Notes under the pieces: generated by a model
What the model was told of the DNA's origin: nothing
The model's database searches: none
The model's input: only the letters and a program-made list of their open reading frames with translations
Shown here: positions 37,244-45,497 of the stretch, in pieces
Numbering within the stretch: position 1 is the first letter of the stretch
Layout of the letters: every line of letters starts with the position of its first letter
Translations under genes and position numbers: made by a program
From: Candidatus Thiodiazotropha endoloripes
Lineage (GTDB): Bacteria > Pseudomonadota > Gammaproteobacteria > Chromatiales > Chromatiaceae
DNA length: 64,000 nt
Assembly: GCF_001708965.1 (NCBI RefSeq)
Contig: NZ_LVJW01000006.1
Span: 744,001-808,000, forward strand
Direction: 5' to 3'

Positions 37244-38281
37244 TCAGTCCACCGTAACCACCACCTCATCGACCTGTTGCTGGAAACTGATCCTCGACTG
37301 CATCTGCGGAGTCAGGTAGACCTTTCCCTGATCATCCACCAGCATCACTTGTGTTAACCCCATCTTCGCTGCGATTCGCGGCCAATCAACCGGACCCGCC
37401 ACACTCAGCGCCGTGGCCGCCGCATCGGCCAACCCCCCCTGGATACTGATCACGGTTGCGGAGGCCACATGGGCAACCGGGTAGCCACTGCGCGGATCGA
37501 TAATATGCGCATAACGGACTCCCTCAAACTCCCGGTACCGCTCATAGTTTCCCGAGGTCAGAACACACTCACCATCGGCTACCCCAACCGAGGCGATCAC
37601 TTCCTCTCCCAGGGGGTGGCGAATGCCGATGACCCAGGGTCGCTCACCATGTTGTCCGGAGACACAGAGATCCCCACCCGCATTGACAATCGCGTTTTCA
37701 ATCCCCATCCGTTTCAGCTCATCGATGGCCAGATTCAAGGCGTAGCCTTTGGCAAATGCACCCAGATCCATCGCGACCATGGAGTTCGTACTACTGACCA
37801 GATGTCCCTGAATACTGACATCCTCCATGCTGGGATTGTGCTTCAGCAAGGCCTCGATCTCGACCTTCCGCGGCGGCGGCCCGCCTGGAGGCTGATCGCT
37901 GTGAAACCCCCACAGGCCGATCAATTGACCAATTGCCGGATTGAACAGGTGCTCACTGTCGATGGCATATTGCCTGGCTTGCTGTAGCAGGCTGCCAAGC
38001 TCTGCCGATACCTGCAGAGCCTCTCCATCGGCCAGTGCGCGATTCAGTCGGACCAGCTCCCCCTCTCCCTGCCAGGCATGCCATTCACGATGCATCTTTT
38101 GAAAGGTCTTATCCAACTCCCTGACCGCCTCATTGAACAGCTCCGGCTGATCGGTATAGGCCTGGATATCCAGCAGGGTACCAAACACCAGCAGGGTCTG
38201 ACGCTGATCCTGCGGCCCTTTGTCGCAGCCGGACAGGATTACCAACAATCCCAACAGCAACACTCTAACTATCCAATACAT
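37244..38281 (-). CDS. apbE: FAD:protein FMN transferase, lipoprotein
   Basis: Attaches FMN covalently to threonines of Nqr/Rnf-type proteins in the periplasm. From ATG 38281 it has 345 residues. It starts MYWIVRVLLLGLLVILSGCD with a clear lipobox (LSGC), so it is an anchored lipoprotein; the longer frame upstream lacks support. ApbE motifs: FGTLLDIQAY, DLGAFAKGYALNLAID, IVNAGGDLCVSG and YAHIIDPRSGYPV. No nqr or rnf gene is in the window. Its upstream region holds one copy of the operator-like element (38354-38377). Confidence 0.93.
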   Translation of the reverse strand: MYWIVRVLLLGLLVILSGCDKGPQDQRQTLLVFGTLLDIQAYTDQPELFNEAVRELDKTFQKMHREWHAWQGEGELVRLNRALADGEALQVSAELGSLLQQARQYAIDSEHLFNPAIGQLIGLWGFHSDQPPGGPPPRKVEIEALLKHNPSMEDVSIQGHLVSSTNSMVAMDLGAFAKGYALNLAIDELKRMGIENAIVNAGGDLCVSGQHGERPWVIGIRHPLGEEVIASVGVADGECVLTSGNYERYREFEGVRYAHIIDPRSGYPVAHVASATVISIQGGLADAAATALSVAGPVDWPRIAAKMGLTQVMLVDDQGKVYLTPQMQSRISFQQQVDEVVVTVD

Positions 38282-38353
38282 CCAATCAGATCCCGTAAAA
38301 GACAAACAACTATTGTACCGCCTTAACCCAAGCGGCGTCTCTTCACGATGATT

Positions 38354-38377
38354 GTCCGGACTTACAGGCGCAGACGA
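38354..38377. promoter_or_regulatory. Operator-like element, copy 1
   Basis: GTCCGGACTTACA, one variable base, GCGC, another variable base, GACGA. The same 24-base element recurs at 39863-39886. The outer pentamers GTCCG and CAGAC are an inverted repeat with one mismatch. It lies 55 bases before the 30-residue peptide gene and about 70 bases before apbE on the other strand. A binding site for the adjacent AraC regulator is plausible. Confidence 0.6.
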
Positions 38378-38432
38378 CTTATCTGCTGCAAGCCGTAACA
38401 ATTAACAACAGATAAACCGATGGAGAGAACCT

Positions 38433-38525
38433 ATGGACAAATTCTGGATATACCTGGCCAATCTTGCCGGTCTTTCGGTATTGATCCTGCTGCTGGTGTG
38501 GATTTACGACCTGTTTTGCTGCTAA
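38433..38525 (+). CDS. 30-residue single-pass membrane peptide
   Basis: ATG 38433 has GGAGAG just upstream. The frame encodes MDKFWIYLANLAGLSVLILL then LVWIYDLFCC and TAA. One hydrophobic helix (about 5-25) is flanked by a charged N-terminus and a terminal Cys pair. Strong ribosome binding site, hydrophobic profile, and an operator-like element upstream that it shares with the serine hydrolase gene argue that it is real. It may act with the membrane-anchored AraC regulator that follows. No known family recognised. Confidence 0.6.
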   Translation: MDKFWIYLANLAGLSVLILLLVWIYDLFCC

Positions 38526-38534
38526 TTTAACCTT

Positions 38535-38563
38535 CCATTGGATTCGTGTTAACAGGCCCTACC
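38535..38563 (-). repeat. Dispersed intergenic repeat A, single arm
   Basis: CCATTGGATTCGTGTTAACA then GGCCC, the reverse complement of the repeat A core, between the small membrane peptide gene and the AraC regulator gene. Confidence 0.7.
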
Positions 38564-38592
38564 AGCCCAAAGATCAGCCACCTCTGTGCATC

Positions 38593-39846
38593 ATGCAACC
38601 TGAAATCGACCTCTATTCAGCCATTATGTTGCTTGGTGCCGTACAGGGCATGTTTCTCGCCCTGGCACTGATCAACGCCAAAAGCGGCCTGCCTGTGGCA
38701 CACCGTCTGCTGGCCCTGTTGACCCTGACTTTCTCCATAGACCTGTGGATGGCGTTTCTCCATCAATCCGGACATGTCACCAGCTACCCACGGCTGCTGG
38801 TCATCGATACCAATATCGATTTTCTCTTCGGACCACTCACCTATCTCTACGTCACGGCTTTGACCGCTCGATCCGGTTTCCACTTTACACTGCAGCAGTG
38901 GCGACACTTCCTGCCATTCCTGTTGGGATTTGTGATCCTGATACCACTGATGCTGCTCGATCAGCAGCAACTGCAGAGCTTGCTCAACAGTCAGGGGGAG
39001 CAGCAGGATAGCGATATCCTCTGGGCCGAGCTTGCCATGATAGTGGTGGGAGTACTCTCAATCCTGCAGATGGCGCTCTATCTGGGACTCTCCATCAAGC
39101 GACTGTTACAACATCAGAAATCGATTGAGGATCAGTTCTCCTTCCTGGAAAGGATCAATCTGGCCTGGTTGAAGAACCTGCTGCTGGCCCTGGTAGTCCT
39201 CTATCTCTTCTACCTGGCCGATGTCTTTCTGGCTGATCTGCTCGCTTTCCCCGAAGAGGTCATCGGCATCCACTTCCTGATGATTGTTCTGGTGATCTAC
39301 AGCATGGGCTACCTGGGATTGCGACAACCAGCGATCTTTACTCAACAAGATCGGTCGGCAACTCAAACTGACGGCCAATCGATGGATGCTCATGCCAACC
39401 AAACCGATGCAAACCTGAACGATAGGGAGCCAACGGCATCTCATACCAAGTATCAACGATCAGCGCTGGACAGTAAGACCAGCCAACTGCTTTATGAGGA
39501 ACTGCAAAACCACATGGACGAGCAGCGCACATTCCTCGACAGCAAGCTCACCCTGCCTCAGTTGGCCGCGCAACTCAGCATCTCGCCCAACTACCTCTCC
39601 CAGGTGATCAATGAACAGGCGGAGTGTAACTTCTTCGATTTCATCAACCGCTACCGGGTCGAAGAGGCTCAGCGCCATCTCACTGCCGGGGCTGCTCAGG
39701 TGAATATTCTGGGTATTGCTCTGGATGCGGGATTCAACTCCAAGTCGGCATTTTATACCGCTTTCAAACGCCACACAGGACAAACACCCAGTCAATATCG
39801 AAAATCAGCCAACATTCAAACTAACATCCGGCAATCCACTGATTAA
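38593..39846 (+). CDS. Membrane-anchored AraC-family transcriptional regulator
   Basis: 417 residues. The N-terminal half (about 10-250) has six to seven hydrophobic helices (e.g. SAIMLLGAVQGMFLALALI, FLPFLLGFVILIPLMLL, LLLALVVLYLFYLADVFLA), so the sensor sits in the inner membrane. A polar linker (about 255-300) leads to an AraC HTH (about 310-405; KLTLPQLAAQLSISPNYLSQ and ALDAGFNSKSAFYTAFKRHT). Such proteins respond to membrane or periplasmic signals. The two operator-like elements flanking this gene are candidate targets. Confidence 0.88.
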   Translation: MQPEIDLYSAIMLLGAVQGMFLALALINAKSGLPVAHRLLALLTLTFSIDLWMAFLHQSGHVTSYPRLLVIDTNIDFLFGPLTYLYVTALTARSGFHFTLQQWRHFLPFLLGFVILIPLMLLDQQQLQSLLNSQGEQQDSDILWAELAMIVVGVLSILQMALYLGLSIKRLLQHQKSIEDQFSFLERINLAWLKNLLLALVVLYLFYLADVFLADLLAFPEEVIGIHFLMIVLVIYSMGYLGLRQPAIFTQQDRSATQTDGQSMDAHANQTDANLNDREPTASHTKYQRSALDSKTSQLLYEELQNHMDEQRTFLDSKLTLPQLAAQLSISPNYLSQVINEQAECNFFDFINRYRVEEAQRHLTAGAAQVNILGIALDAGFNSKSAFYTAFKRHTGQTPSQYRKSANIQTNIRQSTD

Positions 39847-39862
39847 AAAGACTTTTTAATTC

Positions 39863-39886
39863 GTCCGGACTTACACGCGCGGACGA
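39863..39886. promoter_or_regulatory. Operator-like element, copy 2
   Basis: Same element as 38354-38377 with two or three differences. Here the outer pentamers are a perfect inverted repeat, GTCCG and CGGAC, 12 bases apart. It lies 86 bases before the serine hydrolase start codon. Confidence 0.6.
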
Positions 39887-39971
39887 TAAACAACCGGTTT
39901 CAAGCCACTATTCCCTGCAACAGCAAACGCTGTCCAAGCAAACCAATTGATTTCCATCGGGAGTAGAACCA

Positions 39972-41123
39972 ATGAAAAGTCTTAAACGATTCTGGCCTGT
40001 AATCCTCACTTCTGCCCTGTTCGGTATGAGCCTGCTGACCGGCTGTAACTCGAACAGCGGTGATGACGCTTCAGCCAACGAGCAGTTCCAGGACGCCCTT
40101 GAAGAGGCCGTCAGCAAAGGATTACCAGCCGTCTCTGTCCGCATCGCCGGCAGGAACATCGACTTCTCCGGCAGTGCGGGGATGAGTGACCTGGAGAGCA
40201 TGGAGGAGGCAACCGTCGAGCACCGTTTCTATGTGGCCAGTGTGGGTAAAACCTTTGTTGCGGCCACCCTGGTGCAGATGGCCTCAGAGGGATTGGTCGG
40301 CCTCGACGACAGGATCACCGATTGGTTACCCGATGAGATTACCAACCGAATCCCGTCCAGTGATCAGATGACCATCCGGATGCTGCTCAACCACACCACA
40401 GGCCTGTTCGACTTCCAGAACGACAGCGAAGCTTGGGATAACGATTTCTTCTATCTTTCCGGTCCGACCCGTCACTGGCAGCAGGAGGATGCCCTGCCGT
40501 TTTTTCTCGACCAGCCGCTGCACTTTGAGCCTGGCAGCAATTACAGCTACTCCAACTCCAACTATATTCTGGCCGCGCTGATCATCGAGAGTGCATCCGG
40601 CACCACCCTGCAGAGTGAGATCCGCAATCGGATCATTGAACCCCTGGGGCTTGAACATACCCTTCAGGGCCATGAGGCGGAAGGTATCCCGGGACTGGTA
40701 CACGGCTATGTGGATGACGATGGGGAGACCATCGATGTCTACCCCTGGTATAGCCACTTCGGTCTGGCTGACGGCGGCATTCAAACCACTGCAGATGATC
40801 TGGCCGAGTTCATTCTGGGCATCTTGCGAACCGACCTAGTGTTGGATGACGCCATGCGGGCTGAAATGCTGCAACCCTCGATGCTCGGCACACCAGCCTC
40901 CAACTATGGATTGGGCATCAAAATCACCCCGATTGCCGGTACCGACGAGGTAATCTACAGCCATAGCGGCAAAGACCCCGGCTATCAGGCTGAAATGATC
41001 TACTTCCAGGAGAAGGATACGGTGATCACCCTGTGTGCCAATGGCAGCTTCGATCCCTATGACAGCGCGGCTCAGGAGTTACTTTTGAAGATCTATCAGC
41101 TACTTGAATCGCTGCAGGATTAA
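39972..41123 (+). CDS. Lipoprotein serine hydrolase (class C beta-lactamase/DD-peptidase fold)
   Basis: 383 residues. The signal ends in lipobox LLTGC, so a lipoprotein facing the periplasm or outer membrane. Catalytic motifs of the beta-lactamase family PF00144: SxxK in VASVGKTF, YxN in SYSNSNY, and HxG in YSHSGKDPG. It resembles D-aminopeptidase/esterase members (EstB, Pab87 type) more than true AmpC enzymes. GGGAG nine bases before the ATG. Probably the output gene of the adjacent AraC regulator. Confidence 0.88.
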   Translation: MKSLKRFWPVILTSALFGMSLLTGCNSNSGDDASANEQFQDALEEAVSKGLPAVSVRIAGRNIDFSGSAGMSDLESMEEATVEHRFYVASVGKTFVAATLVQMASEGLVGLDDRITDWLPDEITNRIPSSDQMTIRMLLNHTTGLFDFQNDSEAWDNDFFYLSGPTRHWQQEDALPFFLDQPLHFEPGSNYSYSNSNYILAALIIESASGTTLQSEIRNRIIEPLGLEHTLQGHEAEGIPGLVHGYVDDDGETIDVYPWYSHFGLADGGIQTTADDLAEFILGILRTDLVLDDAMRAEMLQPSMLGTPASNYGLGIKITPIAGTDEVIYSHSGKDPGYQAEMIYFQEKDTVITLCANGSFDPYDSAAQELLLKIYQLLESLQD

Positions 41124-41446
41124 ACGACCAGCCGATGATTCATACAGGTGCGGTTATGCCGCACCTGCTTTATCATGCCTTCGCAAACGCCACACCGATC
41201 CCGTTTCAGGGCATCGTCAAACAGCAACGTTGTAACCGAACAGCGCCCCCGAAGCTTAATCCACGATTCACCTACCCCACTCAATCAATCACCCCAGGGA
41301 CATTTCAAACAATTACCCACTGCCTGGGTAGTAGTCCCCCTACCTTCCTCTCGGAATCCATTGAGAAATACTTTTATTCATTAGTTTTTGTAAGGATTTG
41401 TGTAATCGGAAGCTAAGGATCTGCAATATTCAACTGAGGATTAGTT
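41124..41446. other. Intergenic region with terminator
   Basis: 323 bases: a terminator at 41145-41175, then AT-rich sequence leading to the GAGGA ribosome binding site of the 41447 gene. Open frames here lack codon bias or similarity. Confidence 0.5.
41145..41175 (+). terminator. Intrinsic terminator of the serine hydrolase gene
   Basis: Perfect 9-bp stem CAGGTGCGG (41145-41153) and its complement (41159-41167), loop TTATG, followed by CTTTATC. It starts 22 bases after the stop codon. Confidence 0.8.
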
Positions 41447-41887
41447 ATGATTACCCGCAAATCACTGGGCGTGGTCTTCACTGCGCTCATACTCCACTCC
41501 ACCCTTTCATGGGCAACCGGCATTACCGAGACAGATTCGACCCAGCCGAGAGGATCAACAGCCGGGGTCAATCTGGACGGACAGAACTGGGCCGAGGGGG
41601 AGTAGAACTCTACCGTACCCGCCAATGCCAAAGGGGAGATCAAGGTGGAAGCGAAGCTCATATATTAGACCTTCAGCAACCACTCTGTGGATTTCCTCGC
41701 CCACAAGGACACCGAACACACGGTCAGCAACGGCGGCCATGCCCGCGATCTGCCGACCACTGGCTCCATGACCTCCAATCCTCAGCACTGGGGTGAAGCC
41801 CTGCAGGAGATCTACAAGGTCTCCGGTAATGGTCCAGCCATTCAGTTCGCGCGAAAGAAGACCACAATCAAACTCATTAGTGAATAG
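41447..41887 (+). pseudogene. Small exported-protein gene with two in-frame TAG codons
   Basis: ATG 41447 follows GAGGA at ideal spacing. The frame runs 146 codons to the TAG at 41885 without any frameshift, but has TAG at codon 53 (41603-41605) and codon 74 (41666-41668). It encodes a signal peptide (MITRKSLGVVFTALILHSTL SWA) and a small periplasmic protein. Codon usage after both TAGs still looks coding (VDFLAHKDTEHTVSNGGHAR). Both could come from CAG by single C-to-T changes. A strong terminator follows. Family not recognised. Recent nonsense decay is likeliest; readthrough is the alternative. Confidence 0.65.
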
Positions 41888-41908
41888 CCGCGACTGCCGC
41901 GTAACAGT

Positions 41909-41940
41909 CAGTGCCCCGCGCTTGCGGGGCACTGTTTATT
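41909..41940 (+). terminator. Strong intrinsic terminator
   Basis: Perfect 11-bp stem CAGTGCCCCGC (41909-41919) and its complement (41924-41934), loop GCTT, then TTTATT. It ends the transcript of the TAG-interrupted gene. Confidence 0.92.
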
Positions 41941-41950
41941 GAAGCCTCAA

Positions 41951-42991
41951 TCAGCAACCTTGTAATTTCCGCACCGTCTCGGCCGCCTTGCCTGAGGTGA
42001 GAGTCTGCCTGGCCAGTTCGATTCCATCGGCAATCCGCTCAACCTTGCCGCACAGCGCGAGTCTCACACCACTGTTGTAGATAACCGGGTTGAGCGCAGG
42101 GCTTGACTCCCCCTGAAACATCGACAGGATCAATCTCGCCGTAGTCTGCGGATCGGCACAGGGTTGATGTTCCTGGCTGGCCAAACCGTAGTCCGCCGGA
42201 TCCAGGGTGTATTCACTCAGTTCGCCCTGATGGTAGTCGGCCACAGCGACCGGCTGCATGGGTAGCTCATCACAACCATCCAGCCCCTGAACCGCCATCA
42301 CCCGTTGCTGGCCCCGCTCACCTGCAGCCGTGGCAAAGCGTTGCAAAAAGCTCTTATGGGCAGCGCCGATGATTGAGTAGCCAGCAGTGGCCGGATTGAG
42401 CATCACTTCACAGGCGTGCAGAAAGGAGCGGTAGAAGAGGGTCTGTCGAATCGGCTTTAGGCGTTCCACACCATGTAGGTAGCGGCTGGCGTGCAGATGG
42501 CCAAAACCCTTCTCCTCGATGTTCAGGGCGACCTGCAGCGGCTCCTGATAGGCGGGGATACCCATCGCCTCAAGCACAGCGGCTGTTGTAACACCGTTCT
42601 TCGGTGGCAGGCCGCTGTTGGAGTGCATCACCACCGGCACCCCGGCAGCAACGGTCAACAGAGCTGCCGCCAGACTCAGGTGCAGTGCTTTCTTGCGACC
42701 GTCATAGGGACCATTACAGTTAAGCAGCCGTTCGACCCTGGGCGAGATCAGGGTGGCACTCTCCTCCATTGCATCCAGGAAGCCTTTCATCTCCTCCACC
42801 CTGGCCCCTTTGAAGCGCATGGCGGTGAGAAAGGCCCCAACCTGGGCTGGATGGGCTTCAGCAGAGAGCAGGAAACTCAAAGCCGCCTTGGCCTGCTCCC
42901 GACTCATATCCCGGGCCCCTTTGGAACCCTTCGCTGTGGCAATCAGGGTTTTACGGAACCGCTCTGCTGCGGGGCTATTGGACTGATACAT
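41951..42991 (-). CDS. TrpD2/YbiB-like phosphoribosyltransferase-fold protein
   Basis: 346 residues, similar to anthranilate phosphoribosyltransferase in fold: helical N-domain (about 30-90) with HPAQVGAFLTAMRFKG, then glycosyltransferase family 3 segments (HLSLAAALLTVAAGVPVVMH; NGVTTAAVLEAMGI). The strict GTGGD motif of true TrpD is replaced by NCNGPYDGRKK, so it is the TrpD2/YbiB group, which binds nucleic acids rather than making tryptophan. GGAG precedes the ATG. It lies 90 bases after the diiron-type gene on the same strand and may share its transcript. Confidence 0.8.
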   Translation of the reverse strand: MYQSNSPAAERFRKTLIATAKGSKGARDMSREQAKAALSFLLSAEAHPAQVGAFLTAMRFKGARVEEMKGFLDAMEESATLISPRVERLLNCNGPYDGRKKALHLSLAAALLTVAAGVPVVMHSNSGLPPKNGVTTAAVLEAMGIPAYQEPLQVALNIEEKGFGHLHASRYLHGVERLKPIRQTLFYRSFLHACEVMLNPATAGYSIIGAAHKSFLQRFATAAGERGQQRVMAVQGLDGCDELPMQPVAVADYHQGELSEYTLDPADYGLASQEHQPCADPQTTARLILSMFQGESSPALNPVIYNSGVRLALCGKVERIADGIELARQTLTSGKAAETVRKLQGC

Positions 42992-43081
42992 CGACGACTC
43001 CAGTGTTTATCCAATCCGTTATCGATCAGAATGGCCGGTTGATGGATAGGTTGTGTTACGGTCGCTCAACACGATTCCGGA

Positions 43082-44323
43082 TCAAACAAAGACAAAGGGT
43101 ACCTGGTCATCCGATTTGTAGACCCGGGCATCGGTGACGCTGGCATCAGCAACCTCCTGGCGGGCCGCCAGCAGGGCCTGCTCGATTCGCCGGTCCGTTA
43201 TCTGATAGCGGGAGGCCAGTCCGATCTGGTCGATGTTGTCGCAGGGCTCATCGAAAAGGTGCCGGTAGAGGCCGCTCATCATGTTGTAGCGGCTCGACAT
43301 CAGCATATTGGTTGCCTGTTTGATCTGCTCCTCATAGCCTGCTTGATGCCCCAGCAGGCTGGTTGCCAGCATGACTGAGATCGCATGCAGTACGTCGTAC
43401 TGAACATGGGCGATAAAGACAATCAGATGGTGCTGGGTCAACTCGACCTTTTCACGCCAGGCCCAGCGGATCATGCCGCCGAGCAGCAGACTGAAAAATT
43501 CAGGCACGCCCCACTCCATACCCAATCCGACCGAGGCCAGGGATTCCAGCAGACTGAATGAGGGGTGGCCGGCCAGCAGCCGTTGCGTCAGGACATTATC
43601 CGCCACTTCCGGCAGCATCGGCAGATCCTGCTGTTCAAAAGGTATTCCCAATCCCTCAAACAGATTCCGGTACATCACGATATGGGTCGTGGAACCAAGC
43701 AGGCTGGCCAGATCCGGGTAGCTCTCGATACTGTGAGTGCCGACCCCATACTCATCCGCCAGCAGCTGTGCCAGGGTAATCTGCACCAGTTCGGAGACCC
43801 GCTCGTTCAGACAGCCGTAAGGCAGATCGATGAAACCGGAAAAACGCCCCTGGGCCAGCGCTACGCACTGACGGGTGTTCTTCACCTGATTGAAATAGTT
43901 AAGGGCAAAGGAGCTGAGCTGATCCCGATTGAAATTACCCTCGAAGATGCGCACGAAGCAGGGGTGACGCCAAACCGGGTGGGACATGACGTGATCATGC
44001 AGATCGACAAACAGGGTCTGCATGGCGCCAGGCTGAAAGATACTCAGTGAGGATAAGCGGTTGTCAGGATCCTTCTCAGCGATCGTCAACAGCTCTTCAA
44101 AGATATGGTGCAGTGAACTCTCCGAGGCATCGAGATCACTGATGATGGTGGTAAAGTCCTCCAGCTGACTCTGGCGAAACGCATCCAGAACCTGTTCCGC
44201 TTCAAGGGATAGCAGATTGGGTAAGGGGTGTAGGCCGGGCAACAGAACCGGCCCATCGGACTCACAATTCTTTAACAGATCGGAAAAGATGGATCCTGTC
44301 GCTTGCTGCTTTGCTTCGTGCAT
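43082..44323 (-). CDS. Heme-oxygenase-like diiron oxidase family protein (iron-containing redox enzyme family)
   Basis: 413 residues; the N-terminal third (1-100) is unassigned, and the rest is an all-helical TenA/heme-oxygenase-like fold. The six ligands expected for HDO enzymes are all placed: E191 in ADEYGVG, H214 in THIVMYRNLFEGLGI, E270 in GLGMEWGVP, and H306, D310, H313 in HVQYDVLH (HxxxDxxH). It is therefore probably a working non-haem diiron oxygenase or oxidase. Known HDOs act on amino-acid or fatty-acid substrates; the substrate here is unknown. It is 77 bases downstream of oxyR on the same strand. Confidence 0.78.
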   Translation of the reverse strand: MHEAKQQATGSIFSDLLKNCESDGPVLLPGLHPLPNLLSLEAEQVLDAFRQSQLEDFTTIISDLDASESSLHHIFEELLTIAEKDPDNRLSSLSIFQPGAMQTLFVDLHDHVMSHPVWRHPCFVRIFEGNFNRDQLSSFALNYFNQVKNTRQCVALAQGRFSGFIDLPYGCLNERVSELVQITLAQLLADEYGVGTHSIESYPDLASLLGSTTHIVMYRNLFEGLGIPFEQQDLPMLPEVADNVLTQRLLAGHPSFSLLESLASVGLGMEWGVPEFFSLLLGGMIRWAWREKVELTQHHLIVFIAHVQYDVLHAISVMLATSLLGHQAGYEEQIKQATNMLMSSRYNMMSGLYRHLFDEPCDNIDQIGLASRYQITDRRIEQALLAARQEVADASVTDARVYKSDDQVPFVFV

Positions 44324-44400
44324 TGTCCTGCCACTTCAACTGATGTGGTGTGGGATTGTAGATGATCTACCCACCCGCTGTCTCAAATTCAATATTAGGC

Positions 44401-45321
44401 TTATTCGTTCAACGCCTTGACTGTATTCGGCAGCTGGTTACGGATCACATCGGCCAACGCATGCAGCGCCTGCTTGCGGGGAAAGGTTTTACGGTAGACA
44501 AACTGGACCCGTCGATAGGCATCCTTGAGTGACAGCTTACGGGCGATGATGCCGGAATCGGTTGTCCAGGTACCGCGTACCGCCAGGGCCGGTACCAACG
44601 TACAACCAAAACCTGCCCCAACCAGCTGCAACAGGGTCTCCAGACTGGCCGCACGCAGATCGGCCATCTCATCATCCATCTTCCCCTCCTTGATACGGCA
44701 GACATCCATCACCTGATTGGTGAGACAGTGACCATCCGCCAGCAGCAGCAGATCGAGACGGCTGAGATCACGACGACTGATATCCTCCTTGTCATAGAGT
44801 GCGTGATCCCGCGGGTGAGCCAGCCAGAAGGGCTCTTCGAAAAGCGGCATCACCTCCAGCTCAGGCTCCTTCACCGCCGTAGCCAGAATCGCCACATCGA
44901 TCTGATGATCGAGCAACCGCTGGGTCAACATATCGGTGATCTCTTCGGAGAGCACCAGACGCATCTGGGGATAGAGGGTCTTCAACGGCATCAGGATCAA
45001 CGGTACCAGATAGGGACTGACGGTTGGTATGGCACCGACTCTCAAAGCGCCGGCCATCGGATCCCGTTGCGCCTGGGCCAACTGCCTGATCACATCCGCC
45101 TGTTCGAGGATCAATTTGGCATGTTTGACGATCTCCACACCAAACGGGGTGATCGACACGGAACGATTGGTACGCTCAAATATGGTTACTCCCAACTCCT
45201 CTTCCAGCTTCTTGATCTGACCACTGAGAGTGGGTTGACTGACATAACACTGAGCAGCCGCATGACCGAAATGTTCCGTTTCGGCCACCGCAATAAGATA
45301 TTTAAGGTCACGCAGGTTCAT
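44401..45321 (-). CDS. oxyR: Hydrogen-peroxide sensor OxyR (LysR family)
   Basis: Peroxide-responsive activator. From ATG 45321 (MNLRDLKYLIAVAETEHFGH) it has 306 residues, matching OxyR. A TTG 12 codons earlier is less likely. N-terminal LysR HTH (residues 3-62), then the regulatory domain. The redox cysteines fall at C199 and C208 in ADGHCLTNQVMDVC, the same numbering as E. coli. So this is a true peroxide sensor. The downstream diiron gene may be co-transcribed or regulated by it. Confidence 0.95.
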   Translation of the reverse strand: MNLRDLKYLIAVAETEHFGHAAAQCYVSQPTLSGQIKKLEEELGVTIFERTNRSVSITPFGVEIVKHAKLILEQADVIRQLAQAQRDPMAGALRVGAIPTVSPYLVPLILMPLKTLYPQMRLVLSEEITDMLTQRLLDHQIDVAILATAVKEPELEVMPLFEEPFWLAHPRDHALYDKEDISRRDLSRLDLLLLADGHCLTNQVMDVCRIKEGKMDDEMADLRAASLETLLQLVGAGFGCTLVPALAVRGTWTTDSGIIARKLSLKDAYRRVQFVYRKTFPRKQALHALADVIRNQLPNTVKALNE

Positions 45322-45497
45322 GCTGTTAATTGACACCGGCAATGGAAGATAGATCAATCATACCTCAGCCAAATCGTATGCCACCAATGACAGATCGCAA
45401 TTTACTTCAATAATTTATGGTTAAGTAACACTCAAATTGTTGTCGATTAGGTTCGCCAGCGGGATAATGGCAAAACTTGGTGATACCCCGAAACCCT

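Noticed and set aside
39972-41123. AmpC beta-lactamase (antibiotic resistance) call
   Set aside because: It shares the SxxK/YxN/HxG fold motifs, but it is a lipoprotein resembling esterase/aminopeptidase members. Resistance cannot be claimed from sequence.
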